From NCBI RefSeq assembly GCF_008065375.1, contig NZ_VJYI01000007.1:124001-188000 (forward strand): 64,000 bases of DNA, in the 5' to 3' direction. The DNA comes from Nonomuraea sp. SYSU D8015 (GTDB lineage Bacteria > Actinomycetota > Actinomycetes > Streptosporangiales > Streptosporangiaceae). This document shows, piece by piece, positions 40,928 through 50,013 of this stretch. Position 1 is the stretch's first letter; each line of letters starts with the position of its first letter. The notes beneath the pieces were generated by a model. It saw only the letters and a list, made by a program, of their open reading frames with translations. It had not been told where the DNA came from and ran no database searches. Position numbers and translations under genes: made by a program.

Positions 40928-42121
40928 GTGAAGAACACCGAGGTCGTCCACGGGACAGTTGCCACCGGCTTCGAGCCGGTGAGGGACGCGTTTCACCGCA
41001 ATTTCGCCCAAGGCGCCGAGGTCGGCGCGGGGCTGGCCGTCTACCAGCACGGAGAGCTAGTCGTGGATCTTTGGGGAGGCTGCGCCGACCCGGGATCCCG
41101 GCGGCCGTGGGAGCGCGACACGATCGCGGCCCTGGCCTCGACCACCAAGACCTTCGCGGCGGGCGCGTTGCTGCTGCTGGTCGAGCGTGGCCAGGTGGAC
41201 CTGGACGCCCCGGTGGCGCGCTACTGGCCGGAGTTCGCCCAGAACGGCAAGGGGGAGATCACCGTCAGGGTGCTGCTCAGCCACCGCGCGGGGCTGCCCT
41301 CGATGGAGGCCAGGCCCGTCACCTGGGAGGATCTCCGGGACTGGACGCCCATCACCGACACCTTGGCCGCCGCCGCGCCCGAATGGCCGCCCGGCACCGC
41401 ACACGGCTACCACGGCATCACGATCGGCCACCTGATCGGTGAGATCGTCCGGCGGGTGTCCGGGACGAGCCTGAGCGCGTTCTTCGACCGTGAGATCTCC
41501 ACGCCGCTCGGCGGCCTCGACTGCTACATCCGCGTGCCCGACGCCGAGTTGCCCCGGATGGCCACCATGGTGGTTCCGGACGCCGAGCAGGTCTCGCTCG
41601 GCATGGACGTGCCCGAGCTGGCGGACATGGCCCAAGCCCTGTCCGACCCCACCTCGCTGACCTACCGCGCGATGTTCGGCAGCATCGCCATCGGCTGGGA
41701 CGCCGCCAACGACCCGAGCACCTATCGGGTGGAGAGCCCGTCCATGGACGGCGTGGCCTCGGCGCCGTCGCTGGCGCGCTACTTCGCCGCGCTGATCGGC
41801 GAGGTGGACGGCGTCCGGCTGCTCAGCCCGCGGCTCGTGGACCAGGCACGGCGACCCCATGCCGATGGCATCGACGAGATCCTGCGGGTCCGTACGTCGT
41901 GGGGGCTGGGATTCGCACTGCCCGGCGGCCCGATGTGGCCCGCGCCGGAGGAGATCACCGGCCTGTTCGGGCACGGCGGCGCCACCGGCTCGTTCGCCTT
42001 CGCCGACCCCGAGCGCGGCCTAGCCTTCGCCTACGTCCCCAACCGCGGCTCCGAGCTGCTCGAAGGCGGCGACTTCCGCGTCCGCAGGCTGATCGAGGCC
42101 GTGTACGAAGGGCGGCGCTGA
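40928..42121 (+). CDS. Beta-lactamase-fold serine hydrolase (EstB/class C-like)
   Basis: This 397-residue protein belongs to the serine hydrolases related to class C beta-lactamases and EstB esterases. The S-x-x-K catalytic pair is S71 and K74 (LASTTKTF), Tyr161 (HGYHGI) is at the Y-x-N position, and GHGGATGS near residue 350 replaces the KTG box. No signal peptide is present, so it is a cytoplasmic esterase or lactonase rather than a resistance enzyme. AAGGAG precedes GTG 40928. Control by a TetR regulator is likely from the operators upstream. Confidence 0.9.
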   Translation: MKNTEVVHGTVATGFEPVRDAFHRNFAQGAEVGAGLAVYQHGELVVDLWGGCADPGSRRPWERDTIAALASTTKTFAAGALLLLVERGQVDLDAPVARYWPEFAQNGKGEITVRVLLSHRAGLPSMEARPVTWEDLRDWTPITDTLAAAAPEWPPGTAHGYHGITIGHLIGEIVRRVSGTSLSAFFDREISTPLGGLDCYIRVPDAELPRMATMVVPDAEQVSLGMDVPELADMAQALSDPTSLTYRAMFGSIAIGWDAANDPSTYRVESPSMDGVASAPSLARYFAALIGEVDGVRLLSPRLVDQARRPHADGIDEILRVRTSWGLGFALPGGPMWPAPEEITGLFGHGGATGSFAFADPERGLAFAYVPNRGSELLEGGDFRVRRLIEAVYEGRR

Positions 42122-42202
42122 CTGCGAGACCGGCCGCCCAGTACGCTGTCCCGGAGTCGCTCCGCAGGAGATCGATCCAGTCGCCGAGGAGGTCCGGCTT
42201 TC

Positions 42203-43276
42203 ATGACCACGACGTTCGGCGCGATCGGCAGCGGACGGCGGACACGGTTCTTCCTGCGGTTGGCTGCGGCGATGCCGGACCGGTTCCGGGTCAGCGGCGT
42301 CGTGACCCGCAGCGCGGACCGGGGCGACGAGATCACTTCAGAGTGGGGCGTGCCGGCCTTCCGCTCGATCGACGAGCTGCTCCGGCGCGAGCGGCCCGAC
42401 TACATCGCCGCGGCGGTGCCATGGGCCGCGATGCCGGACGCGATCCGCGAGGTGGCCGGGCGCCGGATGCCGGTGCTCGCCGAGACGCCACCCGCACCCG
42501 ATCTGGCCGGGCTGCGATCGTTGTGGCGGGACGTCGGCGGCACCGGCCTGGTCCAGGTGGCCGAGCAGTATCTGCTGATGCCCGGCCACGCGGCCCGGCT
42601 GGCCCTCGTACGGGAGGGCGTGATCGGGGAGCCCACCTCGGTCCAGGTCTCCTCGACCCACCTGTACCACGCGGTGTCGATGATCCGCGGCCTTCTCGGC
42701 ATCGGCTTCGACGCCGCCGAGGTGCGCGCGGGCGCGTTCGAGGCGCCGCTCGCCAACCCGCTGGGGCCCGGCGGGTGGACCGGCGACGACACGCCGCGAC
42801 AGCTGACCACCACCATCGCCACCCTCGACTTCGGCGGCAGGACGGGCCTGTACGACTTCACCGACGACCAGTGGTGGAATCCTCTGCGGATGCGGCGCGT
42901 CGTGGTGCGCGGCTCGATGGGCGAGCTGGTCGACGACCGGGTGGTCCGGCTGGTCGACCCCACGACGCCGGTGGAGTCGCGGCTGATCCGCCGGGACACC
43001 GGCATCGACCTCAACCTGGAGTTGCGCGACCTCAAGCACATCAGCTTCGACGGACGGGTGGTCTACCGCAACCCGTTCGAGGGCGCGTCCCGGTCCGACG
43101 ACGACATCGCGGTCGCGGACATCCTCGAACGCACGGGCGCCTGGGCACGCCAGGAGGGCCCGCCACCGTACCCGCTCGCCGAGGCCTGCCAGGACCACCT
43201 GATCAGTCTCGCCATCGGGGAGTCGGCGAAGACCGGCGGCCCGGTCACCACCGGAAAGGAGGCTTGGGCGGGGTGA
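42203..43276 (+). CDS. Gfo/Idh/MocA family oxidoreductase
   Basis: This 357-residue predicted NAD(P)-dependent oxidoreductase has the N-terminal Rossmann start TTFGAIGSGRRTRFFLRLA. The EKP motif is altered to LAETPPAP (Ala-Glu-Thr-Pro), so the usual catalytic Lys is missing, which may mean altered or lost activity. The C-terminal dimerisation domain (GRTGLYDFTDDQWWNPLRMR) is present. ATG 42203 is preceded by GAGGAGGT. It follows the serine hydrolase by 81 bp. Confidence 0.85.
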   Translation: MTTTFGAIGSGRRTRFFLRLAAAMPDRFRVSGVVTRSADRGDEITSEWGVPAFRSIDELLRRERPDYIAAAVPWAAMPDAIREVAGRRMPVLAETPPAPDLAGLRSLWRDVGGTGLVQVAEQYLLMPGHAARLALVREGVIGEPTSVQVSSTHLYHAVSMIRGLLGIGFDAAEVRAGAFEAPLANPLGPGGWTGDDTPRQLTTTIATLDFGGRTGLYDFTDDQWWNPLRMRRVVVRGSMGELVDDRVVRLVDPTTPVESRLIRRDTGIDLNLELRDLKHISFDGRVVYRNPFEGASRSDDDIAVADILERTGAWARQEGPPPYPLAEACQDHLISLAIGESAKTGGPVTTGKEAWAG

Positions 43277-43310
43277 CGGATCTCCCGCGGGCGCGACGAC
43301 GGGCGTCGTC

Positions 43311-44663
43311 TCAGGATGTCGGCGTGCGGGTCCAGCGCTGGTAGGGCTGGCTGCCGCAGTCGTACAAGACGATGGGGGTGTTGTCCGCGGTGCCGCCGTT
43401 GGCGGGCGTGAGGCAACGGCCGCTCTGCGTGCCGACGATCGTGCCGTCAGGCCGTATCGTCCACTGCTGGTTGGTTCCGCCGTTGCACGTCCACAGGATG
43501 ATCGCGGTTCCGTTCGCGGTGCCCCTGCCGTAGGCGTCGATGCACTTGCCGACGATCTGCAGGGTCGAGCCGGACTGGGTCACGGTCTGGCCGGCGCCGC
43601 CGTTGCAGCCTCGCAAAGTGAGCTGGACGCCGTTGGCCGTGCTGCCGTCGGGGTCGTCCAGGCAGGTGCCGGAGGCGGCGTTGGTCAGGCGGAACGTGGC
43701 CGGCGGCTGCGAGGTTCCGCCGCCCTTGATGAGGAAGTGGTTGTCCGCGACGTTGTAGTACGTCGCCAGGTAGCTCCCGGCCGGCGGGTTGGTGTGGTAG
43801 TAGTCCTCGTGGCCGCAGTCCAGGAGGCGGTCGTGGCTCCGGTCGGGGCAGTTGTAGATCAAGGTGACGTCGGAGGCGTCCTTGTAGCACATGACGTCGT
43901 ATTCGTCGACGCAATGGGCGTGGCCGGAGGCGTGCGGCGCGTTGTTGTTGACCGCGCCCAGCGTGTGGCCCACCTCGTGGGCGGCCACGGCCGAGTCCCA
44001 GCAGCCGCTGTCGACGCGGGCGTATTCCGGGCCGACGTTGGAGCGGTTGGCGTCGCTCTTGGACGTGTCGCCGGCGAAGCCGCCGATGCCGCAGTACACC
44101 TGGGCGTCGACGAACTGCAGGTACTTGCGGTCGGTCCTGGTGTAGCCGGCGGCCTGCACGGCGTTGAGCAGCGGCGCCCAGTCGTTGGCGTTCAGTGCCG
44201 AGTCGGAGATCTGCACGTCACGGACGACGGGACGGCAGACGCCATTGACGGTTTCGGTGACGAAGCGGATGTGGCGCTCGCCGCCGGTCTCGGCCGCGCT
44301 GGCGTTGTAAATGGTGTCGACGCCCTCGGCGAGGGTGCGGAAGGTCTCCAAGTACTGCTGGTAGCGGCTTGTGGAGCCGTGGATGTAGAGCACCTCCACG
44401 CGCTTGCCGGTGACGCCGTCGCCCTCGCACACGGGCAGGCCCGCGGCCGCCGCGGTCCGGGAGACGGGCGGGACCGGGCGTTTGACGTCCAGGCCGGGCG
44501 GGGGAGCGTCGGGGCCGTGCGTGCAGATCAGCTGGCGGGCGGTCCTGATCTCGTACGTGCCTTCGGGGCAGGTCGCCGCGTGCGCCGTGGTCGCCCCGGA
44601 GGGGGCGACCATCGCTAAGACCAGGATCAGGGCAGCCGTGAGCTGGGGGATGCGGACGGACAT
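43311..44663 (-). CDS. Secreted zinc metalloprotease-like protein with ricin B lectin domain
   Basis: This 450-residue exported protein has a signal peptide at residues 1-30 (TAALILVLAMVAPSGATTAH, then A). The catalytic region carries HEVGH (H229, E230, H233) followed by TLGAV, and a Met-turn-like YDVMCY (M258). The metzincin third ligand position holds Asn239, so H244 or another residue must take that role. The C-terminal 130 residues form a ricin-type trefoil with repeated Q-x-W-like motifs (NQQWTIRPDG; PYQRWTRT) and Cys pairs for sugar binding. I chose ATG 44663 because GAGAGG lies 6 nt upstream. Confidence 0.88.
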   Translation of the reverse strand: MSVRIPQLTAALILVLAMVAPSGATTAHAATCPEGTYEIRTARQLICTHGPDAPPPGLDVKRPVPPVSRTAAAAGLPVCEGDGVTGKRVEVLYIHGSTSRYQQYLETFRTLAEGVDTIYNASAAETGGERHIRFVTETVNGVCRPVVRDVQISDSALNANDWAPLLNAVQAAGYTRTDRKYLQFVDAQVYCGIGGFAGDTSKSDANRSNVGPEYARVDSGCWDSAVAAHEVGHTLGAVNNNAPHASGHAHCVDEYDVMCYKDASDVTLIYNCPDRSHDRLLDCGHEDYYHTNPPAGSYLATYYNVADNHFLIKGGGTSQPPATFRLTNAASGTCLDDPDGSTANGVQLTLRGCNGGAGQTVTQSGSTLQIVGKCIDAYGRGTANGTAIILWTCNGGTNQQWTIRPDGTIVGTQSGRCLTPANGGTADNTPIVLYDCGSQPYQRWTRTPTS

Positions 44664-44875
44664 GCGGTTCCTCTCGGTGGGGCCCATGCGGGCAGGCGTG
44701 AGCTACTCACGTCGGTGGTAAGCGCGACTTCCCGGGGAAGTACGCCTACCCGGCCCACCGGCGGTGCCCAGATTGTTGATGATCACAACAAATCTGACAA
44801 GGGCCCTTCACAATTTTTCAGAAAATGACGCAGTACGGCCGGCGGGCTCCGGAACCAGGTGCCCGCATCGACGAG

Positions 44876-44909
44876 CCGGCCGGACCGAGCGGGTGCTCGG
44901 TCCGGCCGG
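44876..44909. terminator. Strong hairpin downstream of the DUF1838 gene
   Basis: CCGGCCGGACCGAGC (44876-44890) pairs perfectly over 15 bp with GCTCGGTCCGGCCGG (44895-44909) around a GGGT loop. It lies 18 bp after the stop of the minus-strand DUF1838 gene. There is no T-run, as is usual for terminator-like hairpins in high-GC actinobacteria. Confidence 0.75.
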
Positions 44910-44926
44910 TGACCGGGTCGGGGACG

Positions 44927-45907
44927 TTATGCGCGGCCGTTGGCGGCGCACCACTCTGCCCAGGTGGTGGCGCCCTTGCCGAGCTGCTTGTTGTAGAAGG
45001 ACGTCCAGGAGTTCTCGCTCGGCCCCGGCGCGGTGGGGGCGGCCGTGAACAGCGGGTGGTTCGCCTCGACCTCGGCCCGCAGCCACGGCTCGATGTCGGA
45101 GTAGGAGGCCAGCGACCAGCTGCGGGCGTGGTAGGTGAGCTGGCCGCGCACGTCGGTCTCCGCCAGGCACATGAACGGCGTCCACGGGCTGGTACGCGCC
45201 CAGCTGATCTTCGTCTTCATCGCGCCGGGCGGGACGCCGGGCCCGGTGCGGAGCGCCACCTCGCGGTCGTCGACGGAGAAGTCGAACATCTCCTGCGCGG
45301 CGTACACGCCGCCCGTCAGGCCGAACCGCTCGCCGAGCGTGGTGCCGAAGTTCGCCCGTACGGGGATGTCGCTGGTCCACACGGTCTCGTCGTGCAGCTG
45401 CTGCAGCGGCGGGCCCGTGAAGGAGGAGGTGACGGTGAAGGGGCCGAAGTTCACCGTGTCGTTGTTGATGGGGACGACCGGGTACGTCTTGCCGTCGATC
45501 GGGTTCTTCCACTCGCGCACGATGCGCCGCGGATCCGCCGGGTCGGTGTAGAAGACGATCTCCCTGGAGAGCTGGTAGAGCTGGTTCGTGTCGGGGACCC
45601 GGTAGAGCCGCCGGATGTTGTAGCCCTCGATGTTGAAGAGTTTCTGGCCGTGCCGCATCGCCGGGTCCAGGCTGTTGCCCTCGATGTTGGCGTACACCGA
45701 GCCGGAGATCCGGAACACCATGTCCTTCCCGTCCGGACGCCCGAACGTCTGGAGGGACAGTTTGCCGCTCTTGTCGGTGACCGTCGCGTACACCGGCCCG
45801 GGATGCGTGGGGCTGACGGCTCTGTCGTCCGCGGCCGCGTCCGGGATGCCGGTACTGATGAATAAGACAACAGGGACGAGAAGTCCTGTAAGGCCTCGTT
45901 TGAGCAC
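44927..45907 (-). CDS. Secreted DUF1838 family protein
   Basis: This 326-residue protein has a signal peptide (LTGLLVPVVLFISTGIPDAA, cut after ADA). The mature part matches DUF1838: FRISGSVYANIEGNS, KLFNIEGYNIRRLYRV, LSREIVFYTDPADPRRIV and REWKNPIDGKTYPVVPINND. No enzymatic activity is established for the family. It lies downstream of and on the same strand as nothing else; the metalloprotease gene to its left is separated by a strong hairpin. Confidence 0.88.
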   Translation of the reverse strand: MLKRGLTGLLVPVVLFISTGIPDAAADDRAVSPTHPGPVYATVTDKSGKLSLQTFGRPDGKDMVFRISGSVYANIEGNSLDPAMRHGQKLFNIEGYNIRRLYRVPDTNQLYQLSREIVFYTDPADPRRIVREWKNPIDGKTYPVVPINNDTVNFGPFTVTSSFTGPPLQQLHDETVWTSDIPVRANFGTTLGERFGLTGGVYAAQEMFDFSVDDREVALRTGPGVPPGAMKTKISWARTSPWTPFMCLAETDVRGQLTYHARSWSLASYSDIEPWLRAEVEANHPLFTAAPTAPGPSENSWTSFYNKQLGKGATTWAEWCAANGRA

Positions 45908-46119
45908 TTACGCCCTCCGTGCGGAGAAGGAAGCGAATAGCCCCATATTGTGATCATGTCGGGCGAAGGGTTGTCCAGTCCGCCGATCGGCTGCCCCGGC
46001 ACGGCCGGAGTGGTGGGGGTTTCGACTCAAGTGACGTATGACTACTATCGGGCACCGATCGCCTACTTTGGCGATTTTCGTCATGGACTCACCGATCGGC
46101 GGAGGAGAGTGTCCCGCAC

Positions 46120-48576
46120 GTGGCTAGATTGGGCAGGGCCGGGCGACGACGGACGAGGACCATGGATGACGGTGACGGGCCGACGAGGGCGGCCGACGGC
46201 GGACCGCGGCGTCTGACCGGTTCTCGCCGGCTGCCGTTGCGTACGGTGCTGCTCATCGTCGTGTTCGTGCCGAGCCTGACCTTCACCCCGCTGTTGGCCT
46301 CGGGCATGTTCCAGCTGTCCTCGCAGTGGCGGGCGGAGAAGGTCCAGATGGATCTGGCCACCGACACGGTCGGCAGGCCTGCGGCCGAGCTGTTCTTCAG
46401 CCTTGACCGGGAGCGGCGGCTCACCGCGGAGGTCCAGGCCGACCCCGGCAGCACCGCCCGCGACGAGCTCGCCGAGCAACGCGCGGACACCGACCGGGCC
46501 GTGAGCGCCTTCCGTCCCCTGACAGCCCTCGACGTCACCAAAGGCCAGGAGGGGCTCGGCGACGCCATCGCCCGGACCGAAAACGTTCTCGGCCGCCTCG
46601 CCGAGCAGCGCCGCGCGGTCGACACCGGCTCGTCCAGCGCAGAGAAGGCGTTCGCCTACTACAGCGAAGCCCTCGAGTCGGACCTCGGCGTCCTGACCGC
46701 CCTCAGCAACACCGACGAGGGCCAGGTGAACAACAAGGCGCAGACGCTGGTCGACCTCTACTGGGTCGTCGACATGATCGGCCGTGAGGACGCCGTCCTG
46801 GCTCGCGGCTGGGCGACGGGGCGCCTGACGCGGGACGAGTACGGCCTCGTCGCCGACGCCATCGGGACCAGGAAGCACCTCATGCAGTCCCGCGTGATTC
46901 CCAGTCTCACAGGGAACGAGACCCAGTACCGAGAGCTGACGGCCGGCAAGGCGTGGGAGACCATGACCGCTCTGGAAGGGCGGTTGATCGCCTCCGGGAG
47001 CAGCACCGGGGGCAACCAGGTGACGCTCCGCGACGACAGCGCGGCGTGGCGCTCCTCGGTGGACGCGGTCACCGCGCAACTGCGGAAACTCCTCGGCCTC
47101 CGCTTCGACAACGTCAGCAGGATCGGCTACGACCACGCCGACATGCTCTTCACGGTCTTCATCAGTGTCACCACCGTGGGCCTGCTCGCCTTGGGCCTGG
47201 TGTTCTTCACGAGCTGGCGCCTCACCGCCATCCTCCGCCGCCGCATCCTCCACCTGCGCCAGGAGGCCCAGGAACTCCGCGAGCGGCTGCCCAAGGTGGT
47301 CGCCCGGCTGGAGCGCGGCGAGGACGTCGACGTGGACGCGGAAGTGCACAGGGTCGAGCCGACCCCCGACGAGCTCGGCGAGCTCGGGCAGGCACTCAAC
47401 ATGGCAAGCCGCAGCGCCGTCCTCACCGCCGTGCGGCAGGCCGAACAGCACCGTGGCTTCCAACGCATGCTCCAGCGCATCGCCCGCCGTACCCAGATCC
47501 TCATCGGCCTGCAGCTGAAGAAGCTGGACGAACTGGAGCGCAGGCACGAGGACCCCGAGGTGCTGGAGGGCCTGTTCGACCTGGACCACCTCACCGCCCG
47601 GCTGCGCCGCTACGAGGAGAACCTGGTGATCCTCGGCGGCGGGCAGCCGCAGCGCCGCTGGCGCAAGCCGGTGCACCTGCTCGACGTCCTGCGCGCCGCG
47701 CAAGGCGAGGTCCAGGACTACCGCCGGATCTCGATCGACGTCGAGGGCGAGCCCTGGATAGCCGAGCGCGCGGTGGGACCGCTGGTCCACGTCCTGGCGG
47801 AGCTCATGGAGAACGCCACCACCTTCTCCAAGCCGCAGACCCCCGTCGAGGTACGGGCGGCACCGGTCAGCCGGGGCGTCGCCGTGGAGATCGAGGACCG
47901 CGGCCTGGGCATGGAGCCCGAGGAGTACGCCGCCGCGAACGAGCTGTTGAAGTCGCCGCCGCAGCTCGACGTGATGACCCACGCCGACGATGTGCGGCTC
48001 GGCCTGTACGTGGTCGCCCGGCTCTCCGCCGCCCTGGGCCTCCAGGTGGAGCTGCGGTCGTCGGTCTTCGGCGGCACCCGTGTCATCGTGCTCATCCCGC
48101 AGTCGCTGGTGGTGGAGCGCCCTCGTACGGCACCCGGGCCGGCCGCCCCTCCCGAGGAGGCCCCCCAGGGCGCCACCGGTCCGCGGCCTCACCCGCGGGA
48201 GGGCACGGTCGACCCCCGCCCGCCACGCAAGGACGGACAGTTGCCGACCCGCTCCAGGGGACGCGCGATGGCGTCCGTCACCGCATCCGCCGGATCGCCG
48301 GATCGGGACGACGCGCCGCCGTCGTCCGACCGCAGGCCGTTGCCCCAGCGGGTGCGCCAGGCCAGCCTGGCCGCCGAGCTAAGGGTCCCGGCGGACGGCG
48401 ATGAACGAACCGACCAGGAGAGCTGGGCCGTGCGCGACGAGCCCCGCCGATCCGGTGCCATGATCGGCGCGTTCCAGAGGCAGTCTCGCAAGCGCCGGGC
48501 CGGTGACGACGCCTCCCAGTCCCGGCCGAGCCGATCCCCTGAGCCCAGTTCCCCTACGACGGAAGAGCGAAGATGA
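46120..48576 (+). CDS. cvnA: Conservon sensor histidine kinase-like protein
   Basis: This 818-residue membrane protein is the first gene of a conservon. A helix near residues 44-64 (TVLLIVVFVPSLTFTPLLAS) anchors an extracytoplasmic helical nitrate/nitrite-type sensor domain (about 65-343). A second helix (MLFTVFISVTTVGLLALGLV, then FF) leads to a HAMP-like region and a GHKL ATPase domain with N-box (LAELMENATTFSKP) and G-boxes (VEIEDRGLGM, RLGLYVV). The standard phospho-His box is not evident, as in other conservon sensors. A disordered Pro/Arg-rich tail of about 140 residues follows. Its stop overlaps cvnB by 4 nt. Confidence 0.93.
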   Translation: MARLGRAGRRRTRTMDDGDGPTRAADGGPRRLTGSRRLPLRTVLLIVVFVPSLTFTPLLASGMFQLSSQWRAEKVQMDLATDTVGRPAAELFFSLDRERRLTAEVQADPGSTARDELAEQRADTDRAVSAFRPLTALDVTKGQEGLGDAIARTENVLGRLAEQRRAVDTGSSSAEKAFAYYSEALESDLGVLTALSNTDEGQVNNKAQTLVDLYWVVDMIGREDAVLARGWATGRLTRDEYGLVADAIGTRKHLMQSRVIPSLTGNETQYRELTAGKAWETMTALEGRLIASGSSTGGNQVTLRDDSAAWRSSVDAVTAQLRKLLGLRFDNVSRIGYDHADMLFTVFISVTTVGLLALGLVFFTSWRLTAILRRRILHLRQEAQELRERLPKVVARLERGEDVDVDAEVHRVEPTPDELGELGQALNMASRSAVLTAVRQAEQHRGFQRMLQRIARRTQILIGLQLKKLDELERRHEDPEVLEGLFDLDHLTARLRRYEENLVILGGGQPQRRWRKPVHLLDVLRAAQGEVQDYRRISIDVEGEPWIAERAVGPLVHVLAELMENATTFSKPQTPVEVRAAPVSRGVAVEIEDRGLGMEPEEYAAANELLKSPPQLDVMTHADDVRLGLYVVARLSAALGLQVELRSSVFGGTRVIVLIPQSLVVERPRTAPGPAAPPEEAPQGATGPRPHPREGTVDPRPPRKDGQLPTRSRGRAMASVTASAGSPDRDDAPPSSDRRPLPQRVRQASLAAELRVPADGDERTDQESWAVRDEPRRSGAMIGAFQRQSRKRRAGDDASQSRPSRSPEPSSPTTEERR

Positions 48577-49004
48577 CCCAGCGAACCACCGCCACCAACA
48601 TCGACCTGGACTGGCTCCTGGACGGCCTGGTCGATCAGGTCGCGGGCACTCGGCACGCCATTGTGCTGTCCGACGACGGCCTGGTGATCAGCCGGTCCCG
48701 TACCATCGAGCGCTCGGACGCCGAACGCCTGGCCGCGATCGCCACCGGACAGCAGAGCCTGGCTCGCGGGGTCGGGCAGCTCTTCAGCGGCGGGCCGGTC
48801 CACCAGGTCATCATCGAGATGGCCGACCTGTGGCTGTTCGTCACGGCCGCGGGCCGGGGCACCCACCTGGCCGTGGTCGCCTCCCAGGAGGTCGACGCCG
48901 AACTGATGAGCGTCGCGATGCACACCCTGATCCAGCAGGTCGGGCAGAAGCTGGGAACCGACGCACGTGCCCCCGAGGCCCGTGACGTGGGGGGCCACGG
49001 ATGA
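48573..49004 (+). CDS. cvnB: Roadblock/LC7 domain protein of the conservon
   Basis: This 143-residue cytoplasmic protein has the roadblock/LC7 fold (LDWLLDGLVDQVAGTRHAIV, then LSDDGLVISRS; AERLAAIATGQQSLARGVGQ). Such proteins regulate small GTPases, here CvnD, possibly as an activating factor as in MglB. It is translationally coupled on both sides (ATGA overlaps). Confidence 0.95.
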   Translation: MTQRTTATNIDLDWLLDGLVDQVAGTRHAIVLSDDGLVISRSRTIERSDAERLAAIATGQQSLARGVGQLFSGGPVHQVIIEMADLWLFVTAAGRGTHLAVVASQEVDAELMSVAMHTLIQQVGQKLGTDARAPEARDVGGHG

Positions 49005-49399
49005 AGCACTGGACGGAGGGGTTCGAGGACGATGACGCCGACGAGCCCCTTGTCCGTCCCTATACGATCACCGGCGGACGAACCGCTCCCGAGCGGGACG
49101 ACTTGACGCTGATCACCCTGGTGACCGCGGCTTCCGAGGTCTCCTCGGAAGCCGGTCGCGCCCTGAGGAGGATGCAGCCGGAGCACCGCACCATCTTCGC
49201 TCTGTGCAAACGGCCCCTGGCGGTGGCCGAAGTCGCCTCCGCGCTGAACCTCCCGGTGTCAGTGACCAAGATCCTCATTGGCGATCTGATCGAGGCCGGT
49301 CAGATGCGGGCCAGGCCACCGCTGGCTTTCGCACAGGCAGGCGGCTTTCCCGATATGGCAATTCTTGAGGCGGTGAGGGATGGGCTACGCAAACTCTGA
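49001..49399 (+). CDS. cvnC: DUF742 protein of the conservon
   Basis: This 132-residue protein matches DUF742. It begins with an acidic stretch (EGFEDDDADEPLVRPYTITG) and contains a winged-helix-like part (LCKRPLAVAEVASALNLPVS then VTKILIGDLIEAG). Conservon members of this type are thought to link the complex to regulation, and the helix-turn-helix resemblance suggests an adaptor role. It overlaps cvnB by 4 nt and cvnD by 20 nt. Confidence 0.95.
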   Translation: MKHWTEGFEDDDADEPLVRPYTITGGRTAPERDDLTLITLVTAASEVSSEAGRALRRMQPEHRTIFALCKRPLAVAEVASALNLPVSVTKILIGDLIEAGQMRARPPLAFAQAGGFPDMAILEAVRDGLRKL

Positions 49400-49979
49400 C
49401 CACGGGAACGCTGCTCCCCTGGCGGTGAAGATCCTTATCGCCGGTGGTTTCGGCGTCGGGAAGACGACCCTCGTCGGCGCGGTGAGCGAAGTCGCCCCAC
49501 TGCGTACGGAGGAGTATCTGACCCATGCCAGCGTCGGCGTCGACGATCTGGAAGGGGTGGGCGCCAAGTCCACGACCACCGTCGCGCTGGACTTCGGGCG
49601 CATCACCATCAACCGCGACATCGTGCTTTACCTGTTCGGCACCCCCGGGCAGGAACGCTTCTGGTTCATGTGGAACGACCTCGTCAACGGAGCGATGGGC
49701 GCGGTCGTCCTGGTCGACACGCGCCGGCTCGAGGTGAGCTTCGCGTCGATCGACTTCTTCGAGAGCCGCGGCATCCCCTTCGTCGTCGGCGTCAACTGCT
49801 TCCACGGCGTCAAGGACCGGACGCCGGAGGAGATCCGACGGGCGCTCGATCTCGATCCGCAGGTGCCGCTGGCCTTCTGCGACGCCCGCGACCGGACGGC
49901 GGGGCGCGATGTGCTGCTGACCCTCATCGACCACCTGATGGCCGCCCGGCCCCGCACCACGGCGCACCCCGTGGCCTGA
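49380..49979 (+). CDS. cvnD: Small GTPase of the conservon
   Basis: This 199-residue Ras-like ATP/GTP-binding protein has P-loop GGFGVGKTTLVGA (residues 22-34), switch region KSTTTVALDFGRI, DxxG-type LFGTPGQERFWFMW and VGVNCFHG in place of the NKxD base-recognition motif. This variant is usual for conservon GTPases. It probably cycles between states under control of CvnA and CvnB, near the membrane. The start at 49380 overlaps cvnC by 20 nt. Confidence 0.95.
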   Translation: MGYANSDHGNAAPLAVKILIAGGFGVGKTTLVGAVSEVAPLRTEEYLTHASVGVDDLEGVGAKSTTTVALDFGRITINRDIVLYLFGTPGQERFWFMWNDLVNGAMGAVVLVDTRRLEVSFASIDFFESRGIPFVVGVNCFHGVKDRTPEEIRRALDLDPQVPLAFCDARDRTAGRDVLLTLIDHLMAARPRTTAHPVA

Positions 49980-50013
49980 CCTCGGGCGTGCACCTGAAAC
50001 GATGGAGGACTCC

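Noticed and set aside
40928-42121. Beta-lactam resistance gene
   Set aside because: The S-x-x-K and Tyr are present but there is no signal peptide, no KTG box, and the sequence fits EstB-type esterases better.
46081-48192. Minus-strand open frame of 703 codons
   Set aside because: It is antisense to cvnA. The plus strand encodes clear sensor and ATPase motifs and fits the conservon order.
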